From Ceratobasidium sp. AG-K (Eukaryota > Basidiomycota > Agaricomycetes > Cantharellales > Ceratobasidiaceae), in the NCBI GenBank assembly GCA_037039685.1, contig JAWNGF010000001.1, forward strand, positions 868,001 to 932,000: a stretch of DNA of 64,000 nucleotides, in the 5' to 3' direction. A model generated the notes under the pieces. The model made no database searches. It saw only the letters and a program-made list of their open reading frames with translations, and had not been told where the DNA came from. Both the position numbers and the translations under genes were made by a program. Positions 42,910 to 60,979 of this stretch are shown in pieces (positions within the stretch are counted from its first letter, which is position 1; each line of letters begins with the position of its first letter).

Positions 42910-43977
42910 ATGGGCCTCAAAATCGCTTTCGCTGCCGCATTCCTTTTCCTTGGCCAGTCAGTTGTCAGCGCGTCGCCAGCCCCCGCTGAACGCTCTTCTC
43001 AGCTCGATAAGCGCTTCAACGTCCTCACCGGCCAGTGGGATACTGAGAATATTGTGAGTCGAGCGACTCGAGTTTATGGTACACTCGCTAACTTGTGTTG
43101 TATTAGGGCAACGGCCAGTTCACTCTCTATAACAACCTTTGGGGCAGGGGAAAGGCGACTTCGGTTCTCAAACTACCCAAGCTCTTTCCTACAGCGGAGG
43201 GAAATATCGGTTGGAAGACGCAATATAGCTGGACTGGAGGTCATGGCGAGGTTAAAAGCTGTTAGTAATTCCCAAGGCTTGCATATATCCCAGCAAGCTA
43301 ACGTGTGCTTGCCCTAGATGCCAATGTTGCTCTCATGAAAGGCTTGGGAAAGCAAATATCCTCCATCAAGTCCATTCCTACTACCTGGAAGTGGACATAC
43401 TCGGCCGCTTCCCAAGGCTTGATTGCCGACGTCTCGTACGATTTATGGTTGAGCAATGTGCCCAACGGCACTGGCCATAGCACTACCAGCACCTATGAGG
43501 TCATGATTTGGGTTAGTAACCGAAACGCAGGTCCTGCTGGTGTCCAGGTCGCAACGGTGACCGTGAGTTTAATTAACCACAGAAGTGTTGATTCCTAGTG
43601 ATTATTTTATGCGTAGGTTGGGGGTAAGAGTTGGAAGCTCTTCAAAGGGACTGTTGAAACTTGGACTGTGTTCTCTTTCGTGGCCACATCTGAATTGACC
43701 AATTATAACGCTGACTTGAAGGAATTCTTGAGTAAGGTTGAACAGTGCTTTGTTGCTGACAGCCAACTAACCTGAACCTTATACTCCACAGCATACCTTA
43801 GCTCGAAGCAGGGAGTGAGCACATCTCAATACTTGGTTGCTGCCCAAGCTGGCACTGAGCCCTTCGAAGGTAAGTCGTAGTGTTCCCTCGCGCTTCCAGC
43901 ACGAGCCGCGGCTAAGATCTGGTCAATCAGGTTCTGCCACTTTGACCACAACCGGTTACACCATCTCTATCAACTAA
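42910..43977 (+). CDS. GH12 endoglucanase / xyloglucanase
   Basis: Secreted retaining endo-beta-glucanase acting on beta-1,4-glucan or xyloglucan. Six exons (42910-43053, 43107-43260, 43318-43562, 43617-43731, 43792-43869, 43931-43977) all keep frame. Signal peptide MGLKIAFAAAFLFLGQSVVS; a KR pair after ERSSQLD may be a Kex2-type processing site. GH12 motifs: LYNNLWG, IGWKTQYSWTGG, YDLWLSNVPNGTG, the nucleophile strand YEVMIWVS, TVFSFVA, and the acid/base strand QAGTEPFEGSATLTTT ending YTISIN. Length of about 260 residues is normal and there is no CBM. Xyloglucan specificity is possible but cannot be decided here. Confidence 0.92.
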
Positions 43978-44565
43978 CAATCTCCTGCACTCGAACGTGA
44001 CTACAAATAGTATCTAGTTTGAGCACTATGTAGAGCTGGAATTCTACTGTGTTTTTGTAGGAGATATTCTAATCCACCTAAATGGTTCAAGAACCAGAAC
44101 GGTTAAGAATGTCTGAAATCATCGGCGGAAACTCTGTGCCATCATCGTGCAGCCAACGTGACTTTGGATGCAAGATAAGCCTGGACTTTAACTCCGAACG
44201 ACATTCGTTGTACCATAAGAATATGCACCTAACTCGGCCGACGTCGGTGGCGTTGGGGCTGGATGACTGGGAGCTCGAAGTCATATTATTACGTCATTGT
44301 CATGCTTATTTGACACTCCAGTGCACGTGATTATCAAGTCCTAAATCCGCCCCCTCTCGGTTATGCCTTGGCGACCTGCTGGTTTGCACCACTATCATAT
44401 GCTACGGGCGACCACCCTGCTATCGCCCAATCCAAATCGAGCTAACTAACATAACACTGCTATTCTACGCTATCGTTTCCCTTGAACCAGTTTTCCTGGG
44501 GCTGTCCTTGCTCATTATACTTGCTTTTGCGCCCAGCGCTCGACAGCCATCTAATCCATAAATCC
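43978..44565. other. Gap between GH12 and lipase genes
   Basis: 588 bp of 3' and 5' flanks with no recognisable gene, RNA or repeat. Confidence 0.35.
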
Positions 44566-47185
44566 ATGTCCCACGAAAGCACAGTTTCTAGGCCCTCTGA
44601 GAAACAGCAGGAGGAATCCCTTCCAGCATGGCATCGGTTTTCGAATATGGGCCTGGCAGCAGCGTCAATAGCCACTTCTTTCGGATTCGCCGCTGCAACT
44701 AGAGGGACACAGTTGGGGGTATGTGCATTTCTGCCAATAATTCCTCAATTAACTTCTACTACATTCAATGTGCTCCTTTGCTCAAACATGAAACGTTTTT
44801 GTGGTTCCGAACGCTGACTCGGATTTAACCACCTCGTTATAGTTCGGCGTGACTCGGGGAATTACCTCCGCTATTGTGTACAATTCTACTGCCCTCGCGG
44901 AGCAAGTTATATTTGGTCAATCAATCGGCGCTGCAACAACCATTGGTAGCGCGGTTAATTCAGCTTTTGGTGTCGCCGAGTCCCTCGCACTCGCCCCTAT
45001 CCAACTCGGTCATAACCTTGCCAGTACCTCTTTGGTTGCGGCTTCTTCTTCGCTTGATCTACTTGTCTGGCTCTTTGGAACTCAAGAAGTTGGCTTCTCG
45101 CTCGCCGAATTCCGCACCCTTGTCCAGCGGGAATGGACGAACCCTCCAGGCGCAGAGACGCTCCCCCCGGAGAGATATGGAGCAGCCAGTGTAGCTCGAG
45201 CACTCGTTGCATGGGCAGCATTACAAGCTGCAACGAGCAGTTGGGGGATGAAGAAATCCCTCAAAGGCGCCAAGGAGATACCCATGGATGTGTGGAAGGG
45301 AGAGAAACGCACTGATGACCCCCAACGCGAGGAGGACGAGTTCGAGCCATTAGGGGAGGATTTCGAGATTATTATTACGGCGAACGAGGAACTACCGGAC
45401 GATGGTGGTACGCTTGTGCAGGCCCAGATATCCCACTTTAGGCCCCCTGGAGCGTACGTTTGGGCCGAGCCTGAAGAGGAGCTCCAAAGTGAGCCACCCA
45501 GCGACACACCTGCGCCGTCAAGAAGTGAGACTTTGCTTAGCGATATACAGCAGACTACTGCTAGCCCCGTGGTAGACTGGGCACACCTTCGTCCTACACT
45601 GCGACGTATGTCACATTTGGTTGTCGGGGGCTATGGTGGCGCATCATTCCTCTTTTTCGGGCTCAGCTTCCCTTCACCGGCGATACGAGGGATCTAGTAG
45701 AGCAGAGGACAGCAGTAACTCGGAGGCTGGGCAAAACATTTCCAGAATCGTTCAGAAGGCTGAGTCTGAGGCTCGCGCGCCCGCCTCTCCCCCAGCTGAG
45801 CCAAGGCGCACCTGGTGGGGCCTTATCACAGGGAAACACGATCAAGAAATCTTCGAAAGGTTTGCCGGTCATGAGGCAGTGGAGGAGGGAGGGCAAGCGA
45901 ATACCGCGTTATTGGGAGATGCGAGTCGCTTACCTCGGTTTTGGATCTTGACCGACCATGCACGGAAACAGATCGTCTTGGTCCTAAGAGGCAAGCGAAT
46001 GACGCACCCGTATGTGAAACGCACTAAATGTTTTTTACAGGAACCTATTCACTGAATGAGGTGGCCATTGTAGGTACCACTTTGTCTCTTTGTCCACAAG
46101 CTCGCTAAGTTTATAGGATCTTACATGTGAACCCATCCCTTTCAGTCCAGCCAAGGAAAAATCGATGTTCGGCGCTCAGGATGAGGCTCCGGGCGAGAAA
46201 GACCCTGAGCACGAAACACATTTCGTTCACGGCGGGATGCTGAAGACTGCAGAGCTCATGGGACTTCCCGGAAAGCCAGTGCATACAGCAGTTGCGAAAG
46301 CACTGAGAACTAATAGAGGCTATGGTAAGGATTATTTCATGCACCGGCTTTTACTTCAACTTATGTGTTACCTATCGCAGACTTGGTATTAACCGGACAC
46401 TCCCTCGGAGCTGGTGTTGCTGCGCTGCTGTCCCTCGTAAGTAGGCCAATCTAGCATCAATCATGTTCCTCGCTAAACTCTGGCAGATATGGGCTGATCC
46501 TTCAACTGGGCTCACAGTGCGCAGAAGCGGCCTTCCATCGCATAGACGCGTGACGGTATACTGTTTCGGACCGCCCTGCATCATGTCCCCGCAGCTCTCG
46601 AAGCTATCCAAATCCATGGTCACCTCCTTCGTATACTCGCACGACATCGTATCAACGCTGTCACTTGGCTCTGTAAGAGATATGCAACGTGCGGCTGCTT
46701 GGTTGTGTTTCGGAAGTGGCGAAGAAAGCTGCGGCAACGTGCTTAGCAGGGCGACCAGGGGCCGTTTTGGTAGAAGAGGGGAGGAAGAGGATGCCGAAGT
46801 GACTGAGAAATGGGTGAGTCAAGTTTCCGGATATTATATCCATAGTCGACATCTTACGCCATTTCAGCTCCTGTCTTTCCGAAAGACACTCGAGGCGAAT
46901 ATGAACATGGCTGATCTATTTCCCCCCGGCCGTGTACTTTGGGCGCTCAACGACTGCGACGTCACTCCAGAAATAACTGAAACCGCCAACCCTACTGAGA
47001 AAGGACCGGGCGTTTTGCGACTATTCGAAGTCGAAGACGTTGAACAAACCTTCTCGCAAATCGTGTTTTCCAGGGATATGCTTTCGTGCGTAAAATAATC
47101 GCCTCCCGTCTCACTTGACTAACCAATCAGCCACAGCTCGCACTTACCGCACAACTACAATCGCGTGGTGCAGGAATTGCTGTAG
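44566..47185 (+). CDS. Class-3 lipase, DAGL-like
   Basis: Membrane-associated lipase of the sn-1 diacylglycerol lipase type. The N-terminal region is hydrophobic (LAAASIATSFGFAAATRGTQLGF; later TSLVAASSSLDLLVWLFG), then an acidic linker. The hydrolase core shows LVLRGTYSLNEVAIDLTCEP, HGGMLKTAELM, the nucleophile elbow LVLTGHSLGAGVAALLSL, VYCFGPPCIMS, SFVYSHDIVSTLS with the catalytic Asp candidate, and a last exon SHLPHNYNRVVQELL supplying His. Several introns; one begins GCAAGC (about 45991-46040). Near 45655 the frame changes by one base: GGYGGASFLF to SGSASLHRRYEG fits one extra T in a T run. Otherwise it is full length. It is convergent with SPT4. Substrate preference is inferred from family. 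Confidence 0.85.
45991..46040 (+). other. GC-AG intron in lipase gene
   Basis: The intron begins GCAAGC and ends TTTACAG. Splicing joins LVLRG to TYSLNEVAI, the expected core strand of class-3 lipases. Confidence 0.65.
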
Positions 47186-47303
47186 TTACTTGATCTCCCG
47201 GGTTTTTGTAATGTATATGTAGTACTGGCAATCGGAGGAAGTGTAGACCTATGATAAAGATACAACATGAAAGCTGCCACGCGCAAACCTAGAAAACACA
47301 AAA

Positions 47304-47767
47304 CTATGAATTTTCTAGCTGGTCCCGAGGTCGGTAGGTAATTCCCCGACTATGTAAGTCGTCTATCACGTCTTCAGGAACACGACCAGAGACGCGTACT
47401 GCGTACATCCCCTTTACATATTTATCTACGCAAGGAGAGGATAAGACCATGTATTCAAAAACACCAACAAGGTTTACTTACGAACTCGTTGCCATCGACC
47501 AACCCAGCTGTCTTCGGGGTTCATGAGCGCAACAACACCGTCGAAAGTAGCACTGGTACGATGCTGAACGTTTTCTGCGCTGCCTTTGAGCTGCAAGGGA
47601 GTAAGGACCGCAATAGCGCGCTTGCTGCGAAATACGCAACATACCTGCAGAATTTCGTCGCAATTTGGGCATCCCTCCCTTTTAAAATCTTGTGCAGTCT
47701 GAATGATAGAACACAGCAAGCAAGCCCTCAAGTTTCGAGCCTTGGCGCTAGATGGAATAGTGGCCAT
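47304..47767 (-). CDS. SPT4: Transcription elongation factor SPT4
   Basis: Small zinc protein that pairs with Spt5 (DSIF) on RNA polymerase II. Three exons (47767-47645, 47590 to about 47477, and a last exon ending at 47304) encode about 115 residues. The zinc ribbon is CLLCSIIQTAQDFKREGCPNC (two CxxC pairs). The DSIF domain follows with TSATFDGVVALMNPEDSWV and GRWQRV, then KYVKGMYAVRVSGRVPED and a tail RPRDQLENS. Each splice keeps frame, and length is standard. Its start codon is 89 bp from the divergent SDA1 start. Identification is firm. Confidence 0.93.
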
Positions 47768-47856
47768 GATGACAGTCGTCCGCGAGGTGGCGGACCGACA
47801 CGTGATTCATAGCTCCTCGAATTTGATCTCAAATTTGGTGCGACTCCTTCCAAACC
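47768..47856. promoter_or_regulatory. Bidirectional promoter, SPT4 / SDA1
   Basis: 89 bp between divergent start codons of two growth-related genes. Shared control is inferred from distance. A CACGTGA box near 47799 (ACACGTGATTC) recalls those between the YTA7-like and PPR-like genes. Confidence 0.45.
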
Positions 47857-50620
47857 ATGACCCGTAAAGTCGGCCGCGGCGCACTCCTTACTTCGAATCT
47901 CCCTCAACTTCAAAATCTGATCAAGAGAGATCCCATAGCATATAAAGACGAATTCTTGCAGCAATGGAATCATTACGACTCCATTCGGAGGATATTCGCT
48001 TTGAAGCCCGACGACGATGCGCAAGCGGAGAGGTTTAGGGAGCTCGTAACATTTATCTCCCACGTGAGTTTGTCTCATACGTCTTGATATATGCTTAAAT
48101 GGTTGAGCATATAGGTATCTCAATGCTTTCCGAAAGAGACCGCAGAGTTCCCTACACATTTGTCTGAGCTCTTGTTGCAAAACTATGCAACCCTTGCCCC
48201 AGACACTCGCAAAAATCTAGTAACGAATCTGGTCATGCTGAGGAATAAGGACGTTATAACATCCATCGAGTCAGCCTGAAATCTATCTACAACCACTAGC
48301 TCGCACTAATTCGTTCTCTCTCGCCAGGCTTTTAAAATCCCTCTTCCCACTGTTGCCCCGGACTACCTCGTCCTCCCTTCGCAACTTCATTCGGAAGACC
48401 ATTCTGACTGACATACGAACCGCCAATATGAAATCCAAAAACCATAAGTTGAACCGGGCCGTTCAAGCCATGCTATTTGGAATGGTGGAGCGCGGCATGG
48501 ATGGTGAGGTTCAAGGAGACAAGGGCAAACTTCGCAGTAAGCCAATTGGGGAAAAAGAGAACGGGGAAGAGGCGATGTGGGCTGTGATGGTTGCTAAAGA
48601 ACTCTGGAAGAAGGGTGTCTGGTGAGTGCACAGTCTGAGATGTAAGTCTGGCGGGTTAGTGATTGTGGTGGCAGGAACGATGCGAAGACGGTCTCAATTG
48701 TTGAGCTTGGGTGTTTCCATCCTGTCACCAAGGTCCAAAGCGGGTCTCTGCATTTCTTCCTCGGAAGTGACGAGGAGGCTCAGGATAGTGACGAGGAAGA
48801 CGACGAGGCACGCATATTCGAGGCTATGTCAGTGGACCCCACTAATCTAGTTCAACGTTTCAGGGTCCGGACATGAAAGCTCTCCAGCACCGGCGGACAA
48901 TCAACAAAAAGACTCGAAGTGGTGACAAGAAGATATCCAAATTATCAAAGCAAGCAAAAAAGTAAGTCTTTGTGGTCTTGCATTAGTGAAATGGCATATG
49001 AAACAATCATCCAGAAACAAAAAGCAAAGGCGAACGACGAGTCCAATGCTAATTTCCCCGCCATTCAATTATTGAACGATCCACAGACTTTTGGCGAGAA
49101 GCTTTACGACTTGCTGCATAAATATGGTGGGCCATTCCTCGTTGATTGTAAAATACCTAGGCTCATATCACCTAGATAAACGATTTTCGTTGGATCACAA
49201 GATACTGATGATGCAGCTCTTGAGTCGTGTAATGGGCGCACACAAGCTTTGCGTTCTCTCATTCTATTCTTTCATTGTAAAGTGAGTTAAGTATTTCACA
49301 TGGTTCATATGTCTTATTATTGTACCCTTAGATATCTCACCTACCACCAGCTCCGAGTAACCTCTATTCTCGTCGCACTCGCTCAATCCACACACGATCT
49401 AACCCCACCTGACGTACTCGAGCCCGTCATTCGAAAAATTGCACACGAATTCGTCCACCCAGGAGTCGGACCGAAGTCATCGCCGCCGGCCTCAACTCGA
49501 TCCGAGAAGTTGCTCGCCGCCAGCCATGGTGTGTCCCGCAAGACCTCCTCGGTGATTTGATCGAGTACCGAAAGAGCCGAGACAAAGGGGTTACCAGCGC
49601 CGCGAGAAGCTTGCTACAACTGTACAGGGAAGTCAACCCTGGTATGTTGAAGCGCCGAGAGCGGGGCAAGAGCGCGAGTATGGGAATGAAGAGTGGAACG
49701 GGACCGCTACCGTTCGGTCACGCGCCAGATGCTGCGCGAGGAATCGAGGGGCTAGAGGTGAGAACAGCTAATTCTCGGAGTATTTAGTCGCTTATGGGTT
49801 GTTCAGCTGCTCGAGGACCATCTGGAGAGTAAAGATGCGGGGGGCTCTGACGCTGGCTCTGATGCCGGATCAGATGCAGAAGATGATGGATGGGAGGGCT
49901 GGGATGTGGAGTCTGACTCTGACGAGTCGTCTTCGGCCTCTGAAGGGTGGATTGACGTCGAATCCGAGGGGGAGGATCTGGACGTCAGCGACAGCGACGA
50001 CGAAACGGACAAGAAAAAGCAAAAAGGAAAAGAGGCAGAAGACTCGGACGAGGAGATGAAAGACGATGCGGAGGACCGAGAAGAAGCCCGAGCCGACTCG
50101 GGTCTCTACGCTCGCAACCACCAAGGTCCGTATCGCTTATTCACTCGCGTACAATGACGTGCTGAAAGTCTTACAGATTCTTACACCTGCCGACTTTGCG
50201 CTCCTTAACGAGTTACGTATCAAACAAGCGACGCAAGAAGCCGAATCTGGTGGTGGTTCTGCGGCTAAACGCAAACTAGCGGTGTTGGAGGCGCAAAAGA
50301 AAGTGAACGCTCAAAACCCATCGGACGTTTTCCTATCCGAGGGCGACATCGAAGGTCCGCGCAAGAAGGCCAAGGCAGATTACGAAGAACGCATGGCCTC
50401 TATCCAAAAGGGACGCGAGGGACGCGAAAAGTTCGGTTCAGCCAAGGGCAAGAAGAAGAAAGACACACCAAGCAGCTCTACCAACCGCGAAAAGGCGAGG
50501 AACAAGCCACTGATGATGATCCTCGCCAGTGGAGCGGTGAGGAACAAGAAAAAAGCCAGTCTGAGAGACAAGCAGAAGAAATTGCGGGCGCATATAGAGC
50601 GGGCGAAAAAGTCCAAATGA
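47857..50620 (+). CDS. SDA1: SDA1, 60S ribosome biogenesis protein
   Basis: Nucleolar/nuclear factor required for 60S subunit maturation and export. Conserved motifs in order: NLPQLQNLIKRDP, YKDEFLQQWNHYDS, SHVSQCFPKETAEFP, RTANMKSKNHKLNRAVQ, GSLHFFLGSDEEA, RRTINKKTRSGDKK, NDPQTFGEKLYDLLHKY, RFSLDHKILMMQLLSRV, YLTYHQLRVTSILVALAQS, REVNPGMLKRRERGKSAS, and a final KQKKLRAHIERAKK. About eight exons. One intron seems to use a GC donor (about 48808-48863). Three single-base frame problems occur: near 48961 (A run at a donor), near 49469 (GVG to TEVIAAGLNSIREV) and near 50075 (one extra base before KKPEPTRVSTLATTK). All are simply repaired and the rest is full length. The gene is essential in yeast, so decay is unlikely. 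Confidence 0.9.
48808..48863 (+). other. Probable GC-AG intron in SDA1
   Basis: GCACGC to TTTCAG joins an acidic run (SDEEDDE) to GPDMKALQHRRTINK in frame. No GT donor in the segment gives the conserved join. The donor is weaker than the other two GC-AG cases, so a sequencing error is an alternative. Confidence 0.45.
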
Positions 50621-50840
50621 CGCGTGTTGTACATGTAGATCACGCATGTTTTGATTATCTCGGCCTGGATGAATGCAATTGCCGATTAGCGCCGGGAGAT
50701 CCCATCATAATCACGTGTGGGGAAATTATTATCTCTGAACGGCCTCATCGGATTTACCACAGCTCGAATTTGGAAGACGTGTTCTGCCCGTAGTTTATAA
50801 GGACAGCGTTCACCGATACGAAGGACCACCCCTCTCTACC

Positions 50841-51281
50841 ATGATTGCCTCTCGCTCTGTCGCCGCTACTGCCCGCGTGCACAAGCCCATGATCCACTTT
50901 ATGGGCAAGCGCACTATCCCAACGGGTGAGCTCACACGACATCCTAATCCGTCGACCTGAGATTCACAAGCTAACGCGCATCCATCCAGAACCACATACC
51001 CCTGCCCCTCATCCCGCTGCTCCCCCCGAGGCCCGCACTACGTTCGAAGAGTTCAGGCGCAAGTTCAAGGCGTACTCGGCTCCTACTCCCCGCAAGTCCA
51101 ACTCTTCCGAGAACGTCCAGGTCTACAACGAGCTATGGGAGGCTCCGAGTCGCTTCTGGAGGAGCCGGCTGGAGTTGACTGAGCGTGAGATGGACGCCAT
51201 CATGGTACGTTGCCCGAACCTCTGAGTCACGCATATTTGTAGTGATATTTGTATTTTCAGAGTGGAGGTGCTGCTCGATAA
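50841..51281 (+). CDS. KGD4: KGD4/MRPS36-like 2-oxoglutarate dehydrogenase subunit
   Basis: Small mitochondrial protein that in yeast (Kgd4/Ymr31) tethers the E3 subunit to the 2-oxoglutarate dehydrogenase core; long annotated as ribosomal protein S36. Three exons (50841-50925, 50990-51204, 51261-51281) encode about 105 residues. It starts MIASRSVAATARVHKPMIHFMGKR, an Arg-rich presequence-like region joined to the family's PMIxFxGxR motif. The middle is Pro-rich, and the end EMDAIMSGGAAR matches the family's conserved ESINSGGA-type terminus. The last exon of 7 codons including the stop carries that SGG motif. All frames agree. Confidence 0.85.
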
Positions 51282-51461
51282 ACATTACGCCCCCAAAAGT
51301 AGCTCTAGCTATATCCTGCTTTCGTACATTTGCCTTGTCATCTATCTTTGCTTTCGGTCTCGACACTAAAATGTACTGTATACCAGCTCCGGGCTATTTG
51401 TTGTACACAAATTTATCAAATTTGGTGATCATGAATGATTTACATTGCAGTCGGCGTTTTA

Positions 51462-52526
51462 TTAGTCACGCTCGGCATATGCAAGCAAGTGTCGCTCAAG
51501 CTCGTCCTCTGGCATCGTCCTCCAGCGGCCGTCCTCATCTCCGCCAGTAGACACGATCCCGATTTCCAGCTCGCCAGGTTTGAAATCCGTGGACAAGACG
51601 GTCGAAATAGCTTCAATTGCCATCTAAGGGACACACCGTAAATGGCAGGTGAGAGAAATGTCAATCGACAGCATGCGAATGCGAAACATCACACGGACCT
51701 CAATAACCTGGTCGCGCTCTAACCTCTTCCCAGCTATCCCCGCGTCATCTGCCGCCCCGTCAAGCTTCTTCCACTTCTTCTCCAGGAAGTTCATGGATTC
51801 TTGTTGTTTCTGGCCTGCGGCCGTGGCATGGAATCCGACAAAATATCCAGCAGGATCCAGTTTAAAGATTTGTGGGCCGGTTTCGGGGTCAATACCAATC
51901 AGGATCATCGCTATCGAGGCCAAATGCCAGGTCAAGTCGAGTCCGAGGAAGGTAAGGTAGGCTTACCGATTCCAAGAGGACGCATAGCGGCACGTTGGGT
52001 GTAGACCTGGTTAATATTGGCCAATCGACGGGCCAGCGCATCGGGGGTAATTTCGTAGCCGTACTTGTAACGGAATTCGGCGGCTTCTGCTCGAGCGCGG
52101 GCCACCTGCGACCTTGCGTCAGCTGCGGGAGAATGTTGTTAGAAGTTAGTTCAATATGTTACATTCTGCGGACTTACCAATCAAACCGACCATGGCACAC
52201 CCGATGGTTGGCGTTAGGCTGAATAGGTGGGTGATAGTTGAGGCATCGATGAGCTTGTCCTGGCGGCAATACTGTCAGGGATGTTGCACAAGCAGCTAGT
52301 GTTAGTACTCACAGGAACTTTCTTCTGCGTGATCACAACCGAGGTGTCCTTGCCGCGGATAGCAATGGCGGTTTGTCCAGAGCCAGAAATGGCCTTGAAT
52401 GCATACTCTAATGAAACCTATGCATTACTATATGCTCTGGACGCAACACTACAACTTACCGACTTGATATAACCGCCCCTCGGGAGAGAAAACGGTCAAA
52501 TACCGATCGTAGGACGTGCGGCTCAT
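51462..52526 (-). CDS. SCL1: 20S proteasome subunit alpha-1 (PSMA6 type)
   Basis: Structural outer-ring subunit of the 20S proteasome. The N-terminus [19 protein letters not shown] and YQVEYAFKAI form the proteasome alpha signature. [92 protein letters not shown] and [16 protein letters not shown] identify alpha-1 specifically. The protein ends LLAYAERD. About six exons, all in frame. Like other alpha subunits it lacks a catalytic Thr. It is head-to-head with the RNA polymerase III gene, 141 bp apart. Confidence 0.93.
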
Positions 52527-52667
52527 GGTTGTGCTTTGCTTGGACGCGCCTCGACGAGGAAGGTGACGCGTCTCCCAGACAGTGATCGGGGTCCCTGAGT
52601 AATAGTCACGTGGGTGAGTATTGCCAATTAATAATTGTTTTGTGACTCTGCTTGCTGCTCGCATGAG
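52527..52667. promoter_or_regulatory. Bidirectional promoter, proteasome alpha-1 / RPC1
   Basis: 141 bp between divergent start codons. A CACGTG box (GTCACGTGGGT near 52605) is present. Shared regulation is inferred from spacing. Confidence 0.45.
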
Positions 52668-58245
<5,578 letters not shown>

Positions 58246-59506
58246 TTATTTCGTGCTATATTCCCATACGCATCGCTTTCTGTGTTTGATTTCTGAGGTG
58301 AATTTAAATACCTATTAGGGGATTGTGAAAATATTGGGTGTGTGATTTATCTAAGACAGGTCGGACGATGAAGCACCCACGTGAGACACGGCTTATCGCA
58401 CTAGAAGGGCATAAACTATGATCATAAGACGGACGCATTGAGAGGTATGTGGAAGAGAGATTATGCCTCTTTTTCAGCCTCACGCTAGCTTTGGCTTCGA
58501 GAGCGATGTTAGGGCCTTGGAGCCCAGATAATAAAGGCCTAACAAACTAGCCAGGCTAGACTTTAATAAATCTCGTACACAGATAGGCATGAAAATCAAT
58601 GGTTGACCGAATTTGGGGCGCCTGTATGCGCTGGAGCCGAACATTGTTTGCACATCTCTAGGATATGGGTGTACCTCGCCGCTCTGTCCTGGCTCGTACA
58701 GCTGGGGGGATTTCAGCGATATAAAGATGATCAGTCATTCACTGATGCAACCGAGACTGCGGTGGTCCTCTCTCTACAGTAGCCGTATGCGCGGATGACA
58801 CCTTATAAGCGTATAAAGCAGACACCATTAAAGTCCGCTGGCCATAGTAATTCAGCAAATTTAGGATGCACAGACGAGGATAGCCGATGGAGCCGCGTTA
58901 GGGACGCAAAATCAATCGAAGCCGCTGAGGGGGAAAGTGAAACCCCCTGTATACTGAGGTCTTATACAGAAGGTAATATGTGAGGTATATCGTGCAACTT
59001 GGGCTGGGCAACGCACAGTGAGTCCAATGTGAAACTAGCTAACGACAGAGCGCTCAGAGAAAAAGGTGTGCAAATGAGCGGAGCGAGTTCAGGAACACCG
59101 AATACACGCAAGCACGAAGATTCACCCCGGGTGACAAAGCTCATAGAACATACTTGTTCCCCCGAGTGAGGTAGGATGATGGTCAGCGCTAATAGTGGTT
59201 TAGGGCCTTCCACCACAGCGAGGCATCTCAAACCGATCCGTCAGCATGGCCGCACGTGCCGATTCAAGTTTCAACTCGGAAAATCACTTGCACACGTTAA
59301 TTCTAAATTAGGAGGCACGCAATTGAGTTCAATCGTTTAGTATACCATAATCCCAGGATAGAATTGACAAAACTAAATCTTGACATGTAGCAGTCACTCA
59401 GAAAGGCTAATATCGGACAAACCGTTCTGCGCATACACCCACAATCCCAGCCACTGAAGCATCAGAATTTTAGCGCCAGCTCATGGAAAACAAATAGCCC
59501 ATTACC
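58246..59506. other. Convergent gap, RPC1 to second GH7
   Basis: About 1.26 kb with no supported gene. Only short frames without domains occur; nothing repeat-like is obvious. Confidence 0.35.
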
Positions 59507-60917
59507 TTAAGCAGTGCCGGAGTAAGTCGAACCAATATCACCAAACTTGATGTTGGAATAGGTCACTGATGCGTTGGGACTGTTCGCCTCGACGTCCTTG
59601 GGTACACCAGAAGTAGTCGCGCATGTACCACGAGCAACGCCAGGCTGAGTCGCGGGACGGTCGGTAGGATAGTTGCTATCGAGCCAGAGCATGTTGGCTG
59701 CGTGGTCGTCCCAGATACTCAAAACCAAAACCATCCCCGCATCGAACGCCTTGCCCATGTTGGTATACCCACCCTTGGCCGCGAAAGTGTTGGTATCGCT
59801 GAATGCCGTCTTTTGGGCAGTACAGAAAGGCTCGGTGATCGAGTCGTACGCAGACATGCCGGAAATGTTGGTCTTGGAGTTTTGGATGACCTTGCCGTTC
59901 TGGACGTACAGGCGACGGATTTCCTTGAGTGCGCCCGTGGCGGTGTTGTCGGCGGTAATGAATTGAGTAACGACAGTGATCTTCTTCGAGGTGTCGACCA
60001 CAAGACCTTTGCCATAGAAGGTCTTGTTGCCCATGCGGTACGAGTTAAAATCGCATCCGGCCTGGTCGCAATAGCTCGTGCACTCGGTGCCAGAGCAGCG
60101 AGTCTGGCCTTGAACGGTACAGGGGTGTGGGGTGTACGCAGTGGAAATCGAGTTGCCCTCCCAGATGTCCATCTCGTTGCAGCAGGTACCATAGCGGCCG
60201 GTTCCAGAGTTGGCGTCGTTGGAAGAGCCCTTCCAGTCAAGAACATTGGCCTAGTAGCCATGAAGTAAGTATCAATAAACGACACTAAACAGCTAAAACA
60301 CTCACTTCACCGTTGATGAACTTGATGTCCTTGGGGCACTGGGCGTCGCAGTAGCCAGTTCCGTACTTGGCTCCGGCCTTGTTACCCGAATACTTGGACA
60401 TGCCACCGTCGGCCGCCATTTCGGAGAAGTAGAGAGCGCCGTTGAGGCCGCAGGGCAAGTTGGAAACGTCGACGTCAAAAGTAAACTCTTGGTTCTTGAG
60501 CTTGAACATTTGGTACTTGGAATCATCGGCCATGAGATAGACCCGGAACCAACGTTGGTGTTCTCGGTCTTGGTGACGAACTTCATGGTCAACGAGTTGC
60601 CGTTGGCGTTGATACCATAGGTGCCGCTATAATCAGCGCCGTCGAGTGCGCAGTTTTGAGCGCAGGTCGTGGGGCTAGAGCAAAGGGAAGCGTCCCAGGC
60701 GTTGCCGGTGTAACAGTTGGTATAGCCCGAGGTGGTATGAACCCAGCGCCAGTTGGCGTCGAGCACAATGCGGCCCTGGGACTGGGTAGCGCATCCACCA
60801 GACTTGGTGCACTTTTGCCAGGTGAGTGTAGGATGGACCTCGGGTTTCTGCGTACCGACTTGCTGGCCGTGAACGACGGAGAGGAGTGAGAGGGATAAGC
60901 AAGAGAGCAGTGTTCAT
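59507..60917 (-). CDS. GH7 cellobiohydrolase without CBM1
   Basis: Secreted cellulase paralogous to the gene at 19219-20878. The mature start [12 protein letters not shown] and almost every motif are shared: [28 protein letters not shown], catalytic [29 protein letters not shown]. Its single intron splits GE from ANVLDW at exactly the place used by the other copy. It ends right after the core ([12 protein letters not shown]), so linker and CBM1 are missing. Two one-base deletions are apparent: near 60897 inside the signal peptide (MNTALLL to [10 protein letters not shown]) and near 60545 (NVGS to [13 protein letters not shown] strand). Each is repaired by lengthening a short T or C run by one. 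If real rather than sequencing error, it is a pseudogene. Confidence 0.85.
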
Positions 60918-60972
60918 ATTGGATAAGCACCGAGAGCTGAATCGATATCGACTCTCAGTGATAGGACCAGTC

Positions 60973-60979
60973 TTAAATA
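60973..60979 (-). promoter_or_regulatory. TATA-like box of the second GH7 gene
   Basis: TATTTAA on the minus strand about 56 bp upstream of the start codon. Confidence 0.4.
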